A stretch of 64,000 nt of DNA, from positions 71,111-135,110 of the forward strand of contig CAZMUQ010000002.1 of the NCBI GenBank assembly GCA_964569845.1. The letters run 5' to 3'. The position numbers were made by a program, and so were the translations under genes. Source of the stretch: CAZMUQ01 sp964569845 (GTDB lineage Archaea > Thermoproteota > Bathyarchaeia > Hecatellales > Hecatellaceae). Under the pieces are notes generated by a model. It saw only the letters and a list, made by a program, of their open reading frames with translations, searched no databases and was not told the origin of the DNA. Within the stretch, counting starts at the first letter, position 1. Each line of letters opens with the position of its first letter. Positions 25,179 to 34,055 of this stretch are shown here, one piece after another.

Positions 25179-26540
25179 TTGAGGTGGATTTTTAGGGCTT
25201 ACGATATACGTGGAGTTTATGGTAAAGACCTAACACCGGATATTGCTTTAAACATTGGTTTAGCTTTTGGAAGCATCATTGAAGATAATATTGAAGTTGC
25301 TGTTGGATGGGATTCAAGACTTAGTAGTTTAACCTTAAAAAGTTGCATCAGCGCCGGAATTGCAGCTACAGGCCATAATTGCGTAGAGATTGGGCTTGTA
25401 CCAACCCCTCTACTATACTTTTCAACTATACATTACGGTGTAAAGGCAGGAGTTATGGTTACAGCGTCCCACAACCCTCCAGAATATAACGGTTTTAAGC
25501 TTTGTAAAGGAGGCGTATCATATTCTTATGAAACAGGTATAAAAAATATCGAAGAAGTTTTCAACACCAAAAGCTTTAAAATTGTCAGCTGGGATAAAAT
25601 TGGAAGTATAAAAAATCAAAACATAATTTCAGACTACTTTGAACATTTAAAAAAGATAATCAAGATTGAAAAAAGGTTAAAAGTTATTATTGATGCTGGA
25701 AATGGGACCTGTGGATTTGCTGGAAAAATTTTTGAAGAAATGGGTTGCAAAGTTAAAGTTTTGTTCGGAGAACCTGATGGTAGATTTCCAAACCATATTC
25801 CTGACCCATTAAAAAGTGAAACTCTTAAAGCCCTATGTGAGGAAGTTGTTAAAGAAAAAGCTGATGTTGGTATAGCTTTTGATGGAGATGGAGATAGGGT
25901 TGGTTTTGTTGATGAGTCTGGTAGAATTGTAGAGGGAGATTTAGTGTTTATGCTTTTTATTGAAGAAATACTTAAACGCTACCCAAATTCTAAAATAATT
26001 TTTAACGTTTTAAGTTCAAAGGCTCTTTTAGAAGTTATTAATATGCTTAAAGGAAAACCATTAATGACTAGAGTTGGACACTCTTACATTCATGAAACAT
26101 TGCTAAGGGAGAATGCCCCCTTAGCAGGAGAAATTAGTGGACACTACTATTTTGGAAGAGACTACTATGGATTTGATGATGGGATTTTTGCTGCCTTAAA
26201 GCTTGTAGAAATTCTTTCAAAGTCGGATAAAAAATTCTCTGAGTTGTTAGAAAGGTTTCCAAAATACTACACCTCGCCGGAAATAAGGGTAGCTTGCGCT
26301 GATGATAAAAAATTTAGTGTTGTAGATTTTTTAAAAGCAAAATTTGAAAGGGAAGGTTTAAGAACTATAACTATTGATGGGGTTAGAGTTGAGTTTGAAG
26401 ATGGTTGGGGGCTTGTTAGAGCCTCAAATACAGAGCCAGCGCTTGTTTTACGTTTCGAAGCGGTAAATAGGGATAGGTTAAATGATATTAAACAAAAGAT
26501 TATGGATGAAGTTAAAAAAGCTATAGAAAAATTTTCTTAA
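25179..26540 (+). CDS. Phosphomannomutase/phosphoglucomutase family protein
   Basis: Alpha-D-phosphohexomutase that interconverts sugar 1- and 6-phosphates. The 453 residues show the four family signatures: catalytic serine loop TASHNPPEYNGFKLC, metal loop DGDGDRVGF, sugar-binding GEISGHYYF and phosphate-binding RASNTEPALVLRFEA. Start is TTG 25179 behind AGAGGT. Which sugar (mannose, glucose or glucosamine) cannot be settled. The gene leads into tldD-tldE with a three-base gap, suggesting one transcript. Confidence 0.9.
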   Translation: MRWIFRAYDIRGVYGKDLTPDIALNIGLAFGSIIEDNIEVAVGWDSRLSSLTLKSCISAGIAATGHNCVEIGLVPTPLLYFSTIHYGVKAGVMVTASHNPPEYNGFKLCKGGVSYSYETGIKNIEEVFNTKSFKIVSWDKIGSIKNQNIISDYFEHLKKIIKIEKRLKVIIDAGNGTCGFAGKIFEEMGCKVKVLFGEPDGRFPNHIPDPLKSETLKALCEEVVKEKADVGIAFDGDGDRVGFVDESGRIVEGDLVFMLFIEEILKRYPNSKIIFNVLSSKALLEVINMLKGKPLMTRVGHSYIHETLLRENAPLAGEISGHYYFGRDYYGFDDGIFAALKLVEILSKSDKKFSELLERFPKYYTSPEIRVACADDKKFSVVDFLKAKFEREGLRTITIDGVRVEFEDGWGLVRASNTEPALVLRFEAVNRDRLNDIKQKIMDEVKKAIEKFS

Positions 26541-26543
26541 AAT

Positions 26544-27935
26544 TTGGGAAGGAAATTGGAAGATATTTTAGTTAATGCTGTATCGCTAGGGAAGAAGCTT
26601 GGAGCAGATTATGTTGACCTGCGATTTGAAAATCTACTTAAAACTACCATCACAGTTAAGGATGGCAAAATTGAGAATGTTAAAAATGGATCCGAATCAG
26701 GAGTAAATATTAGAGTTCTTGTTAAAGGTGTTTGGGGAGTAGCATCAACAGGGAAAGTAGATAAATCATCAATTTTTGAGGGAGTCAGATCTGCTTATAA
26801 GCTTGCTTCAACTTTAAGTGGAAAAGTTCATGAGAAAGTCGAGCTTGCTGAGGTTAAACCTTTAAAGGATAAAGTTAAAGCTAAGCAGAAAGTAAATCTT
26901 AGGGATGTATCATTTGAAGATAAAGCTAAAAATTTGTTAAATATTGATGAAAATTTGTTCAAAGTAACACCACACCTTAAAAGTTGTACTATTGACTACA
27001 TTGACATGGAAAAAGTAAAACTGTACGTTAATAGTGATGGAGCTAACATCTGGGAAGAAAAAGTATATGTTTGGTTTAGAGTTTATGCAACAGGAGTTGA
27101 AAACGGGATTTATGCTTCTGCAAGTGAAGAGTATGGAGTAACTGATGGTTTCACAATTTTTAATGAAAACCCCCCAGAGAAGATTGCAGATGAGATTTCT
27201 GAAAGGATTAGAAAACAATTTAAAGCTAAAACTGCAAAAGGAGGCATCTTCCCAGCAGTTTTAGATTCAAATATTGTTGGAGTTTTTACTCATGAAGCCT
27301 TTGGACACTTGGCTGAGGCAGATTTAACATTAGCAGGCTCAGTTATACTTAATATGATTGGTAAACAGGTTGCTTCAAAATTTGTAACCATAATTGATGA
27401 TGGAACTATTGAAGGAGGTTTTGGCTCGTTTAAGTATGATGATGAAGGAACTCCAAGTCAAAAAACGATTCTAGTTAGGGAGGGTATCATTATCAACCTT
27501 ATGCATAATCGTGAAACAGCAAAAAAATTTAATATGGAACCTACAGGGAATGCTAGGGCTGAGAATTTTCGTTATACTCCAATAATTAGGATGAGAAACA
27601 CCTACATTAAACCTGGAGACCACAATTTTGAGGAGCTTTTTGAACCTATAAAGTTTGGGTACTATCTTAAAGCTTTTCGGGGAGGACAAGCAAATCTTGA
27701 TGGTACATTTCAAGTCGGTGTTCAAGAAGCTTATGAAATTGTAAACGGTGAAATAGGTAAACCTATTAGAAATCTTTCAATAAGCGGAAACACGCTGGAA
27801 ACTTTAATGAAGGTTGAAGCTGTAGGTAAAGAGTTTAAGCTTTGGCCTGGAAGATGCGGTAAAGGTCAGATAGCATTTGTTTGTGATGGGGGGCCACCTT
27901 TAAGGGTTGGTGAGGTCCAGGTTGGTGGAAGATAA
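26544..27935 (+). CDS. tldD: TldD family zinc metalloprotease
   Basis: Catalytic half of the TldD/TldE heterodimer, which trims unfolded peptides and matures some peptide antibiotics in bacteria. The 463 residues carry the zinc site HEAFGHLAEAD and the conserved DDEGTPSQKT, GNARAENFRYTP and MRNTYIKPGD segments. Start is TTG at 26544. The end overlaps tldE, with which it shares a 29-base identical DNA stretch around DDEGTPSQKT. The natural substrate in archaea is not known. Confidence 0.92.
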   Translation: MGRKLEDILVNAVSLGKKLGADYVDLRFENLLKTTITVKDGKIENVKNGSESGVNIRVLVKGVWGVASTGKVDKSSIFEGVRSAYKLASTLSGKVHEKVELAEVKPLKDKVKAKQKVNLRDVSFEDKAKNLLNIDENLFKVTPHLKSCTIDYIDMEKVKLYVNSDGANIWEEKVYVWFRVYATGVENGIYASASEEYGVTDGFTIFNENPPEKIADEISERIRKQFKAKTAKGGIFPAVLDSNIVGVFTHEAFGHLAEADLTLAGSVILNMIGKQVASKFVTIIDDGTIEGGFGSFKYDDEGTPSQKTILVREGIIINLMHNRETAKKFNMEPTGNARAENFRYTPIIRMRNTYIKPGDHNFEELFEPIKFGYYLKAFRGGQANLDGTFQVGVQEAYEIVNGEIGKPIRNLSISGNTLETLMKVEAVGKEFKLWPGRCGKGQIAFVCDGGPPLRVGEVQVGGR

Positions 27936-29295
27936 TTTAAAGCTTTTAGATTTTGGAGAAAAAGTTGTTAAAGAAGCTTTAAAGCTTGGAGTTAAAGATG
28001 TTGAGGTTTATCTAAGCTTAAAATCAACAATTCATGTTGATATTGAACGTGGTAAAATTGTTGAAGCCATTAAAGGTATCGACCAAGGTTTTTGTGTAAG
28101 AATTTCTTATAATAAAAGTTTAGGATTCGCGTACACGAATATTTTAAAGGAGGAAAAAATCGGGGAAGTTGTTAATAGAGCATTTCATATAGCAAAGACT
28201 GTTAAACCTACTGGTGATTGGAAAGGTTTTCCACATCCTAAACCGCTCTTAAAGGCTAGGAATATTTATGATAGGAGAGTAGCTGAAGCCTCAATAGAGG
28301 ATATTGTAAGAGATGCTTTTTTGATGCTTAATTCAGCTTTAAAAACAGATAGAAGAATTATGGTTGTTGAAGGTTACTCTGGAAAGGTAGAGCTTGTAAG
28401 GGCTATTGTAAACTCTAATGGTATTTCACTTTTAGAGGAAGGGACAGGTATAAGTTGCTCTTTAAGTACAATTGCAAGAGATAATGGGAAAGTTACACCC
28501 ATATGTTTTGAATTTGATGGAAGTAGAAGCTACAATATAGATCCTGAGAAAGTTGGCAGAGAGTCAGCCAAAATGGCTATTTCAGCTTTAGGTTCAAGAA
28601 AAATTGAAACTGGAAATTACAGGGTTATATTTATGCAACCTGCTTTACTTGAACTTTTAACTTATACATTGATTAGTTCCTTAAAAGCTGATAATGTCCA
28701 AAGAGGTAAATCTGCTTTAAAAGGTAAAATTGGTGAACAGATAGCATCAGAAAATTTAACATTTTATGATGATGGGCTACTTGAAGGGGGGCTTGAAACG
28801 TGGAGTTTTGATGATGAAGGAACTCCAAGTCAAAAAACTGCTTTAATTGAAAAGGGAATTTTAAGAGAATTTATTTACGATAAATATCATGCAGATAGGG
28901 AAGGAAAAGAAAGTACAGGTAATGCTTACCGAGTTCCTCACCCATCCTACACTTCAACACCAAGAATAGAACCTACAAATCTTACAATTCAACCTGGAAA
29001 ATACTCTGAAGATGAACTTTTAAATGAGTTAGAAAATGGTTTACTTATTCAAAATCTTCAAGGAGCTCACAGTAGTAACCCTGAAAGTGGGGAATTCTCT
29101 ACTGTAGCAACACCTACATGGTATATTAAAAATGGGGAGATTCAATATTCACTTAAGGGTGTGATGATTTCAGGAAACATTTACAATGTTTTAAAGAATG
29201 TTATATGTATTGGAAAAAATGTTAGAAAACTTGGTTTTCTCGTTTCACCATGGATTGTTGTTGAAAATGTTAGGGTTATAGGGAGGTTAAGCTAA
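27925..29295 (+). CDS. tldE: TldE/PmbA family metalloprotease partner
   Basis: Non-catalytic partner of TldD. The roughly 456-residue product lacks the HExxxH zinc site at the matching place but keeps FDDEGTPSQKTALIEKG, the STGNAYR segment and GLLIQNLQGAHSSNPESGEFS. Start choice is uncertain: TTG 27907, GTG 27910, TTG 27922 and GTG 27925 are all in frame. I prefer GTG 27925, 8 bases after GAGGT. It overlaps the 3' end of tldD, consistent with coupled translation of the heterodimer. Confidence 0.9.
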   Translation: MEDNLKLLDFGEKVVKEALKLGVKDVEVYLSLKSTIHVDIERGKIVEAIKGIDQGFCVRISYNKSLGFAYTNILKEEKIGEVVNRAFHIAKTVKPTGDWKGFPHPKPLLKARNIYDRRVAEASIEDIVRDAFLMLNSALKTDRRIMVVEGYSGKVELVRAIVNSNGISLLEEGTGISCSLSTIARDNGKVTPICFEFDGSRSYNIDPEKVGRESAKMAISALGSRKIETGNYRVIFMQPALLELLTYTLISSLKADNVQRGKSALKGKIGEQIASENLTFYDDGLLEGGLETWSFDDEGTPSQKTALIEKGILREFIYDKYHADREGKESTGNAYRVPHPSYTSTPRIEPTNLTIQPGKYSEDELLNELENGLLIQNLQGAHSSNPESGEFSTVATPTWYIKNGEIQYSLKGVMISGNIYNVLKNVICIGKNVRKLGFLVSPWIVVENVRVIGRLS

Positions 29296-29299
29296 AAAA

Positions 29300-29671
29300 T
29301 CATTTTTTCATAGGGATTTTTGCCTCCTTTTCAACAATCTCATTAGGATAAATTTCCACCTTAGCTCCATCAGGAGTAATAAGTTTTTCAATAGTTATCT
29401 CATAGTATTCTCTTCCAGGAAGATTTAACTCCTGAATTATTTTTGGAGGGACATAAATCCATCCATCTCTAGCCTTAACTTCGCAGGTAACCTTACGATT
29501 TATTTCCTGAATAATATTTCCATCGGAATCTAAAGCCTTTACAAGTGTACATTCAACTTTACATCCCTTTTTAATGTTAAACTGTTTTTTTGTATCAAAA
29601 GGTAGGATAAAGTAAATATCAGGTGCAAAGCCTCTTGCTCTTTGAATTATCCTTTCAGGCATGAGTTTCAC
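29300..29671 (-). CDS. Uncharacterised protein, possibly two AbrB-like beta-hairpin repeats
   Basis: I do not recognise this 123-residue protein with certainty. It reads as two similar halves: DIYFILPFDTKKQFNIKKGCKVECTLVK (about 18-45) and WIYVPPKIIQELNLPGREYYEITIEKL (about 70-96). Each resembles the swapped-hairpin pattern of AbrB/SpoVT proteins (strand, xIPxxx-helix, strand). It is the last gene of the minus-strand run that starts with the carboxyltransferase, 8 bases after the zinc-ribbon gene. A DNA-binding or antitoxin-like role is possible but unproven. Confidence 0.55.
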   Translation of the reverse strand: MKLMPERIIQRARGFAPDIYFILPFDTKKQFNIKKGCKVECTLVKALDSDGNIIQEINRKVTCEVKARDGWIYVPPKIIQELNLPGREYYEITIEKLITPDGAKVEIYPNEIVEKEAKIPMKK

Positions 29672-29679
29672 AAACTCCT

Positions 29680-29868
29680 TTAACTTTTTCTTTTGCTAAG
29701 TTCTGAAACTTCTATTATTGGTGAATGACATTGCTTACAACACCATGTTACAATGTTAAATTTCGGCTTCAATTCAGGGAAAACTTTTTCCTCCCTATAC
29801 CCCTCATATACTGGCACAAGTTTTTTACATTTACGGCAATAAAACCTTAAACTTTCTAAATTTGACAT
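29680..29868 (-). CDS. Small zinc-ribbon protein
   Basis: A 62-residue protein with CRKC near residue 11 and CCKQC near residue 44, enough for one zinc ribbon, and no other recognisable domain. It lies 20 bases downstream of the biotin carrier gene and 8 bases upstream of the AbrB-like gene, all on the minus strand. Function unknown; it may be a regulator or nucleic-acid-binding adaptor encoded with the carboxyltransferase genes. Confidence 0.65.
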   Translation of the reverse strand: MSNLESLRFYCRKCKKLVPVYEGYREEKVFPELKPKFNIVTWCCKQCHSPIIEVSELSKRKS

Positions 29869-29888
29869 TAAACTTAACCCCTCCTTTT

Positions 29889-30365
29889 TTATCCTATTAC
29901 AGCTAAAACTTCACCTGTTGCAACAGATTTTCCAATTGAAGCATAAATTTGTTTAACTACACCATCAGCTGGAGCTTCTATTATGTTTTCCATTTTCATA
30001 GCTTCTAATGCAAAGATAGGTTGACCTTTCCTTACTTTATCTCCAACTTTAACATGAATTTTTACTATCGTTCCACGCATAGGAGCTTTAACAGGTGTTC
30101 CTTCAATAACTTCAGCCTTTTCTTCAGGTTTAATCTTGGCAGTTTCAGTAGTTAAAGTAGCAGTGGAAGCTGGTAGGTATTCTAGGATTTCCTGCACTTT
30201 AAAACTATAACCGTTTTTTCCTACAAAAAGGTTTATCTCATCAGCAACCTGAGAAGAAAGTTTAACTTCCTCACCTTCGCTGTTAACTTCTTCAACCTCA
30301 ACAATATGTTCTTCTGAATTTGAAAAAACCTTAAACTTTCTCTTCTTTAAACTTATTCCTACCAC
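29889..30365 (-). CDS. Biotin carboxyl carrier protein
   Basis: Carries CO2 on biotin between the subunits of a biotin enzyme. The 158-residue protein has an N-terminal beta-rich region (about 1-60), a linker and a C-terminal biotinyl domain (about 92-158) with APMRGTIVKIHVKVGDKV and the biotinylation site EAMKMEN, lysine 124. It follows the pyruvate/oxaloacetate-type carboxyltransferase by 12 bases, so it probably serves that enzyme. A second carrier gene is found 5 kb away. Confidence 0.92.
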   Translation of the reverse strand: MVGISLKKRKFKVFSNSEEHIVEVEEVNSEGEEVKLSSQVADEINLFVGKNGYSFKVQEILEYLPASTATLTTETAKIKPEEKAEVIEGTPVKAPMRGTIVKIHVKVGDKVRKGQPIFALEAMKMENIIEAPADGVVKQIYASIGKSVATGEVLAVIG

Positions 30366-30377
30366 CCCACTTTTACC

Positions 30378-31859
30378 CTACTTTTTTTCTTGACTCATCA
30401 ACTTCCTAATTGCAACTTCATACTGCTCACCAGCATATCTAATTAGATATCTCCTACCTTTTAGGTCGGTTATTAATGGAAGCTCATCTGATGTAAACTC
30501 AGGCTTAACTTCACCTCGCAATAACTTTTCAGTTTGCAACGGATAAATGGCATATGAAATTATGTCCTCCTCTCTAGGTGAGAAACCTTTACTCTCTAAC
30601 TCCTCCTTACACTTCTTATACATAGGTTCAAGCAAGTCCGCAGGTCTACATGTAATAACTTTATCCTGCCAATCCTTACCTAGAACAGCTTCATAAACTT
30701 CTTTAGGAATTTTTCCAGGAGGTTTTCCATACATCCCACGAATATAGTCTACAGTTTCTTTTGTAACTCTTTTATATCTACCAAAAAGCACATTTAAAAC
30801 AGCTTGAGTTCCAACAATCTGAGATGTTGGTGTAACAAGTGGAGGCCATCCAAAATCTCTTTGCACCCTTGCAGTTTCAACCAGAACTTCAGGTAACCTA
30901 TCTATTGCACCCTGCTGTTCAAGTTGAACTATGAGATTACTCATCATACCTCCAGGGATCTGATGCATTGTAACTGATGGATCCGCTATTCTAGCTTCAT
31001 CTCTATGCAGATGCGCATACTTTTTCCAAACTTGTAAAAAGTATTTTCTGCACTCCATTAATAATTCCATATCGTATCCTGGGTCGTAAGGACTTCCCTG
31101 TAATGCTGCAACTACAGATTCTGTTGGAGGATGCCCTGTTCCCCATGAGATAGCCGAAATAGCACAATCAATTATGTCAACTCCAGCTTCACATGCCTTC
31201 ATATAACCCATCATAGTCATACCGCTTGTTGTATGAGAGTGAAGGTCGATTGGTACTCTTATTCCCTCTTCCTTGCACCTATATATGATTTCGTAAGCTC
31301 GTTTAGGAGAAATTATTCCAGCCATATCCTTAATACATAAGGAGTCGCAACCCATCTGCTCAAGTTTTTTAAAATTTTCAACATAATAATCAACCGTATG
31401 CACTGGACTTATGGTGTAGCATAAACATCCTTGTGCATGAGCACCGATTCTTTTAACAGTTTTTATTGGGACCTCCATATTTCTTAAATCATTTACAGCG
31501 TCAAATATCCTAAAATAATCACAACCATTCTTGTAGGCTAACTCTATAAACTTGATTACAATATCATCTGGAAAATTTCTATAAGCTACAATATTCATAG
31601 CCCTTTCCAGCATTTGCATTGGAGTATTAGGCATGGCTTCCTTTAACCTTTTAAGTCTCTCCCAAGGATCTTCAGCCAAAAATCTTAAACATGAATCAAA
31701 TGTTGCACCACCCCAAACTTCAAAAGAGAAAAAGCCAACCTGGTCTATTACTGGCGCTATTGGTAACATATCTTCAGTTCTCATTCTTGTTGCGAGTAGT
31801 GATTGATGAGCATCCCTAAAAATTAGCTCATGAATCTGAACCAAATGTATTCTCACCAC
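30378..31859 (-). CDS. Pyruvate/oxaloacetate carboxyltransferase subunit (PycB/OadA type)
   Basis: Transfers CO2 between biotin and pyruvate/oxaloacetate. The TIM-barrel domain is clear from LIFRDAHQSLLATRMRTED, FEVWGGATFDSCLRFL, IKDMAGIISP and VPIDLHSHTTSGMT, followed by the conserved PycA-like C-terminal region. At 493 residues it lacks its own biotinyl domain, which is encoded separately just downstream. The annotated GTG start gives MVRIHLVQIH; a TTG at 31844, 7 bases after GGTGAG, giving MVQIHELIF, may be the true start. No biotin carboxylase gene occurs in the window, favouring decarboxylase or transcarboxylase function. Confidence 0.9.
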   Translation of the reverse strand: MVRIHLVQIHELIFRDAHQSLLATRMRTEDMLPIAPVIDQVGFFSFEVWGGATFDSCLRFLAEDPWERLKRLKEAMPNTPMQMLERAMNIVAYRNFPDDIVIKFIELAYKNGCDYFRIFDAVNDLRNMEVPIKTVKRIGAHAQGCLCYTISPVHTVDYYVENFKKLEQMGCDSLCIKDMAGIISPKRAYEIIYRCKEEGIRVPIDLHSHTTSGMTMMGYMKACEAGVDIIDCAISAISWGTGHPPTESVVAALQGSPYDPGYDMELLMECRKYFLQVWKKYAHLHRDEARIADPSVTMHQIPGGMMSNLIVQLEQQGAIDRLPEVLVETARVQRDFGWPPLVTPTSQIVGTQAVLNVLFGRYKRVTKETVDYIRGMYGKPPGKIPKEVYEAVLGKDWQDKVITCRPADLLEPMYKKCKEELESKGFSPREEDIISYAIYPLQTEKLLRGEVKPEFTSDELPLITDLKGRRYLIRYAGEQYEVAIRKLMSQEKK

Positions 31860-31881
31860 CGCAATATCTTCTGGTTAACTT

Positions 31882-32325
31882 TCACCTTCTAAATGGTGAA
31901 ACTTGCTTTTCAGCTTTACTAACAAAGCTCCAAAAAGATGAGGATTTTGAAAGGTACTTTAAGAGGTTCCTATCAAATCCTACCTTATATCTTGAGGAAA
32001 AACTCCACAGGGATTTAGTAGTTGTAGTTTCCTCTTTTTTAATTTTAGCTTCTTCAACAGCACCCTCAATCTTAGCTCTAAGAACACTAATTCTTCTCTC
32101 AATATTGTTAAGCCTATCCTCAATCTTTTTAAACCTGTTCTCTATCTCACCAAGTAATTCTTCCTTAAATTTTACATAAAAATCTTTAACTATTTTTTCA
32201 ACATCCTCCTTTGAAACACCTACAATTGTGGGTGTAATAGTAGCGGGAGGTTTACCTAAATATGCAAGTAAAGCTGCAGAAATAACTGCAGCTTCCTCTC
32301 TTGAAATTTCTAAGTTTGCTGACAA
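31882..32325 (-). CDS. Small accessory subunit of the decarboxylase cluster, coiled-coil
   Basis: A 147-residue protein. Its N-terminus (LEISREEAAVISAALLAYLG) looks like the small delta/epsilon-type subunits of methylmalonyl-CoA and related decarboxylases. A long charged helical segment (about 45-95, with IENRFKKIEDRLNNIERRISVL) suggests a coiled coil, and the C-terminus is basic and aromatic. It lies between the two carboxyltransferase genes with gaps of 8 and 22 bases. A role in holding the two transferases or carriers together is my inference. Confidence 0.6.
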   Translation of the reverse strand: MSANLEISREEAAVISAALLAYLGKPPATITPTIVGVSKEDVEKIVKDFYVKFKEELLGEIENRFKKIEDRLNNIERRISVLRAKIEGAVEEAKIKKEETTTTKSLWSFSSRYKVGFDRNLLKYLSKSSSFWSFVSKAEKQVSPFRR

Positions 32326-32333
32326 TTTTTATT

Positions 32334-33929
32334 TTACACCGGCATAACTCCATGCTTTTTTGGAGGTAGCTGATCACGCTTAGTTAAAGCTTGTTCTAGT
32401 GCTTTAATAAGTCTTGGCCGAGTTTCAGCTGGGTCTATAACATCATCAATGTGTAAATGTTCTGCTGCTTTCCACGGGTTTGCAAAAGTTTCACGGTAAA
32501 GTTTAATTTTTTCAGCTAAAGCCTTTTTTGGGTCAGGTGCTTTTTCAATCTCATCTCTGAATATTATCTGAGCTGCACCTTCAGGCCCCATGACTGCAAG
32601 TTCAGCTGTAGGCCAAGCTAAAACTGCATCTGCTCCAAGGTCTTTACTGCACATAGCTAGATATGAACCACCATAAGCTTTGCGGATGATAAGTGTTATC
32701 TTTGGTACTGTTGCTTCAGAGTATGCGTAAAGCATCTTTGCTCCATGCCTAATAATTCCACCCCACTCCTGCTCTGTTCCTGGTAGATATCCTGGAACAT
32801 CAACTAGATTTATCAAAGGTATGTTGAAAGCATCACAAAAACGTATAAACCTTGAAGCCTTATCTGATGCATCTATATCTAAGCAGCCAGCTTTAAATTT
32901 TGGTTGATTAGCGATTATACCTACAGGGTAGCCGTTTAAACGTGCAAAGCATGTTATAATGTTTGGCGCAAACATTGGTAGTATATCAAAAAAGTTTTCC
33001 TCTTCGCCTTCTAAGGGTATGTCAAAAACTCTTCTAATAATGTCATACATATCGTAAGGTTTTGTTGGGTCTGCTGGAACAACATCAAAAAGTCCCTCAT
33101 CAGTTCTATTTGGATCATCTCCAGTATCAACTCTTGGCGGATCCTCAAGATTATTTGGTGGTAAGTAACTTAGAAGTCTTCTGATATTTTTAAAGCATTC
33201 TTCTTCATTCTTTTCAACCCTGTGGCAAACACCAGATTTCTGTTGTTGTACTGTTGCACCACCAAGTTCCATTTCACTTACTTCCTCACCTATAACCTCC
33301 TTAATTACTCTTGGACCTGTAATAAAAGCATAACTTACACCCTCAACCATAAATATGAAATCCATTAAAGCTGGAGAGTATACAGCTCCACCAGCACATG
33401 GACCAATAATTGCACAAATTTGCGGGATAACTCCTGAATATCTTGTATTTCTATAGAATATTTGGCCATAACCTGATAAAGCATCAACACCTTCTTGGAT
33501 TCTTGCACCACCAGAATCATTTATAATTATTACTGGACAGCCTTCTTTTGCAGCTCTATCTAAAACCTCACAAATCTTTCTTGCATGCATTTCACCAAGA
33601 GTACCACCAACACTTGTGAAATCTTGAGATGCTATATACACCTTCCTACCATTAATTTTACCAAAGCCTGTAACAACACCATCTGACTGGATTTCTCTTT
33701 TATCTAGTCCAAACTCCCTTCCTCTATGCTTAACAAACATGCCTATCTCAACAAAGCTTCCCTTATCAAGTAAAAGCTCAATTCTTTCTCTAGCAGTAAG
33801 CTTACCAAGTTTACGCTGTCTTTCAATAGCTCTGCTCCCACCCATTTCCATTATTTTCCTTTTTTTCTCGTTAAGCTCGTTTAACAACTTCTCCTTTATT
33901 GCTTTATCTTCACTTTTCTCTCCGCTCAA
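32334..33929 (-). CDS. mmdA: Acyl-CoA carboxyltransferase subunit (MmdA/PccB type)
   Basis: Transfers CO2 between biotin and an acyl-CoA such as propionyl-CoA/methylmalonyl-CoA. The 531 residues show the crotonase-fold duplicated carboxyltransferase: GKLTARERIELLLDKGSF, DSGGARIQEGVDALSGYG, GPCAGGAVYSPALMDF, then VDVPGYLPGTEQEWGGIIRHGAK and the C-terminal DDVIDPAETRP. Start is TTG at 33929. It heads the minus-strand operon and is preceded by a TATA element. Whether it works as propionyl-CoA carboxylase, decarboxylase or transcarboxylase depends on partners; the Na+ pump genes upstream favour the latter two. Confidence 0.92.
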   Translation of the reverse strand: MSGEKSEDKAIKEKLLNELNEKKRKIMEMGGSRAIERQRKLGKLTARERIELLLDKGSFVEIGMFVKHRGREFGLDKREIQSDGVVTGFGKINGRKVYIASQDFTSVGGTLGEMHARKICEVLDRAAKEGCPVIIINDSGGARIQEGVDALSGYGQIFYRNTRYSGVIPQICAIIGPCAGGAVYSPALMDFIFMVEGVSYAFITGPRVIKEVIGEEVSEMELGGATVQQQKSGVCHRVEKNEEECFKNIRRLLSYLPPNNLEDPPRVDTGDDPNRTDEGLFDVVPADPTKPYDMYDIIRRVFDIPLEGEEENFFDILPMFAPNIITCFARLNGYPVGIIANQPKFKAGCLDIDASDKASRFIRFCDAFNIPLINLVDVPGYLPGTEQEWGGIIRHGAKMLYAYSEATVPKITLIIRKAYGGSYLAMCSKDLGADAVLAWPTAELAVMGPEGAAQIIFRDEIEKAPDPKKALAEKIKLYRETFANPWKAAEHLHIDDVIDPAETRPRLIKALEQALTKRDQLPPKKHGVMPV

Positions 33930-33970
33930 AGTTTAACCCCCAAACTGTTATAGACAAAATAACTTTAAAT

Positions 33971-33983
33971 GGGGTATATAATG
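33971..33983 (-). promoter_or_regulatory. Probable TATA box of the carboxyltransferase operon
   Basis: On the minus strand CATTATATACCCC. Transcription would start near 33950, about 20 bases before the TTG of mmdA, and a GGGGG-containing ribosome site follows. It separates this operon from oadB upstream. Confidence 0.5.
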
Positions 33984-34055
33984 TTACACATAGTAATCTT
34001 ATAAGAAAAAAATTTAATCTTTAAGGTTGCCATTAAAAAAGAGGTTATTAAAAAT

